A stretch of 64,000 bases of DNA, from NCBI RefSeq assembly GCF_039542385.1, contig NZ_BAABIA010000006.1, forward strand, positions 357,265 through 421,264, read 5' to 3'. The stretch comes from Prosthecobacter algae. Its GTDB lineage: Bacteria; Verrucomicrobiota; Verrucomicrobiia; Verrucomicrobiales; Verrucomicrobiaceae. Positions 63,057 through 64,000 of this stretch are shown here, piece after piece (position 1 is the stretch's first letter; the number at the start of each line of letters is the position of its first letter). The notes under the pieces were generated by a model. The model was not told where the DNA came from, ran no database searches, and worked only from the letters and a program-made list of their open reading frames with translations. Made by a program: the position numbers and the translations under genes.

Positions 63057-63585
63057 AGGTTTCCATGCGCCGTTTCAGCGACTTCTTCGGGCCCGTTTCC
63101 AGCCAGGCCTCGGCCTGCACGAGGAACATGTGGTCCAGCTCGGTCTTGTCCTGGGTCATCAGCTTCACCTTCACGATGCTGGCGCGGGCATCCACGCCAT
63201 CGGCACTTTTTGGGAAGCTCACCGTCGTGGGTTTTAGCTCGGGCTGGTGGGAGACTTCGGCCAGGACGGACTCCAGCACACGCAGCACCTGCGCCTCCTG
63301 CCGGGCCTGTTTGGAGGTCTGGGCGATTTGGTCCAGCGCCTGTGTCATGCCGACAGCGACGATGGAAAAGAGGCCGAGTGCGAGGATGATTTCCAGCAGG
63401 GCAAAACCTGAGCGGGCTGGGGAAAGCGGCGGCAGCAGGTGGGTGAAACCACGATCCCGAGAGGCGGTGGAATGGCCGGATTGCGGGGACTGCCAGGCGG
63501 CATTCTCCACCGAGTTGCGGCGGTTGCCGGAACCGGCAAAGCTGGTTCTCCTTCTGGTTAGGCCTGACTTGGGGAGGGCGTTCAT
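63031..63585 (-). CDS. gspI: GspI-like minor pseudopilin with long leader
   Basis: 184 residues. The prepilin motif is ARSGFALLEIILALGLFSIVAVGMTQALDQIA, but the cleavage site is at about residue 60 rather than the usual 6-10; the leader (MNALPKSGLTRRRTSFAGSGN...) is basic and low in structure, and no closer ATG/GTG exists in frame. The C-terminal domain (ASIVKVKLMTQDKTELDHMFLVQAEAWLE) fits GspI. It overlaps gspH by ATGA and gspJ by 26 bases. Confidence 0.75.
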   Translation of the reverse strand: MNALPKSGLTRRRTSFAGSGNRRNSVENAAWQSPQSGHSTASRDRGFTHLLPPLSPARSGFALLEIILALGLFSIVAVGMTQALDQIAQTSKQARQEAQVLRVLESVLAEVSHQPELKPTTVSFPKSADGVDARASIVKVKLMTQDKTELDHMFLVQAEAWLETGPKKSLKRRMETYVYSPHSS

Positions 63586-64000
63586 GATTTGACCCGCACC
63601 TCCTTCCTGCTCGCGCAGCCGGTCAGCGGATCAAAGCCCAGTTCGATCTCGCCGGCCTCATTGCTCACGCGCACTTCCACCGGCTCGCAGATGCCCGTGG
63701 GGCTGAATTCCCAGAGTTCGCCCCGCAGCGGCTGGCGGAAGCTTTTGTCCCCTGCCCGGCGCACCTGCAGGCGGCCTTCGGTCCCGAGACCGCCATTGAG
63801 ATCCAGAGTGACGGCACGCTGCTGCATGACGGCCTGGAGGAGGGAATCACGGGCCAGGGACTCCACCTGGGCGGCCATGCGTTTCAGCTTCACCTCGCCC
63901 TGCAAACCTGCCATGCTGAAGGTGGCGACGCCGAGAACGAGCACGGCGATGGCCATGGCCACACACACCTCCACCAGCGTGAAGCCGGAGTGGCGGACCG
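63582..64000 (-). CDS. gspH: GspH-like pseudopilin (5' partial)
   Basis: The frame is open to the right edge. Upstream of the first GTG the frame reads RHSGFTLVEVCVAMAIAVLVLG, a classical prepilin cleavage motif, so the true start lies outside the window. The mature part has a long helix (ATFSMAGLQGEVKLKRMAAQVESLARDSLLQAVMQQ) and a beta domain ending ELGFDPLTGCASRKEVRVKS, compatible with GspH. It is the first gene visible of the secretion operon; gspD, E, F and G are presumably upstream. Confidence 0.75.
   Translation of the reverse strand, partial: VRHSGFTLVEVCVAMAIAVLVLGVATFSMAGLQGEVKLKRMAAQVESLARDSLLQAVMQQRAVTLDLNGGLGTEGRLQVRRAGDKSFRQPLRGELWEFSPTGICEPVEVRVSNEAGEIELGFDPLTGCASRKEVRVKS

Noticed and set aside
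1-64000. tRNA, rRNA or prophage genes
   Set aside because: No cloverleaf, rRNA or phage structural signature was recognised on either strand.

Overview
The window looks like part of a Verrucomicrobiota chromosome, most likely Verrucomicrobiales (Prosthecobacter/Verrucomicrobium relatives). The reasons are the high GC content, the set of DUF1501, DUF1552 and multi-domain cytochrome/PA14/DUF1592-type proteins shared by Planctomycetes and Verrucomicrobia, a squalene/phytoene-synthase gene, many secreted beta-propeller and esterase proteins, weak Shine-Dalgarno usage, and intergenic spaces filled with short palindromic repeats. This placement is an inference from gene content; no rRNA or tRNA gene was seen.

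Layout. 1-12 kb: a partial archaemetzincin-like protein with an apparently ruined zinc site, a small membrane protein, then a minus-strand operon (SGNH hydrolase, lipid-linked-polysaccharide flippase, DUF1501 protein, PPC-domain protein), a three-copy 253-bp tandem repeat, a Pro/Gln-rich secreted protein with a clear terminator, and a membrane protein plus presqualene/phytoene-type synthase pair. 12-19.3 kb: dnaA with a candidate origin region upstream, then secreted hydrolases, a quinone-reductase-like MDR enzyme, a Tat-exported phosphoesterase and a secreted propeller protein. 19.4-21.3 kb: a lower-GC two-gene module (AAA/OLD-type ATPase plus DUF4276 TOPRIM-like protein) that looks like an acquired defence system. 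21.3-31.3 kb: Uup-type ABC-F protein, Dabb protein, threonine aldolase, PQQ-propeller protein, superoxide dismutase, and an orphan pstC-pstA pair with very large N-terminal extensions. 31.3-45.6 kb: a repeat-rich spacer with two long covarying hairpins, a SET-domain methyltransferase, a ferredoxin pair, RlmM-like methyltransferase, a DUF1552 gene and a cytochrome/PA14 gene separated by foreign-looking sequence, and a GT39-type glycosyltransferase. 45.8-58 kb: a 1390-residue subtilisin with P domain, MetE-like and PurB enzymes, two copies of a REPIN/MITE-like element, and a two-kinase signalling operon. 58.3-64 kb: the distal half of a type II secretion operon (GspH, I, J, K, L, M and a C/P-like subunit), interrupted by a 240-bp array of 8-bp repeats between gspJ and gspK.

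The most unusual signals are not genes: (i) an ordered mosaic of palindromic repeat families recurring in intergenic spaces; (ii) a REPIN-like element with inverted palindromic ends; (iii) TTGACC/GGTCAA microsatellites at gene borders, including one inside the secretion operon and one that codes for a Gly-Ser/Gly-Gln tail on the GspJ pseudopilin; and (iv) a T-N-GTTAGGC motif, found about 20 times on both strands in genes and spacers, which forces rare codons such as TTA and CTA and resembles a DNA-uptake-type or other genome-wide signalling word.
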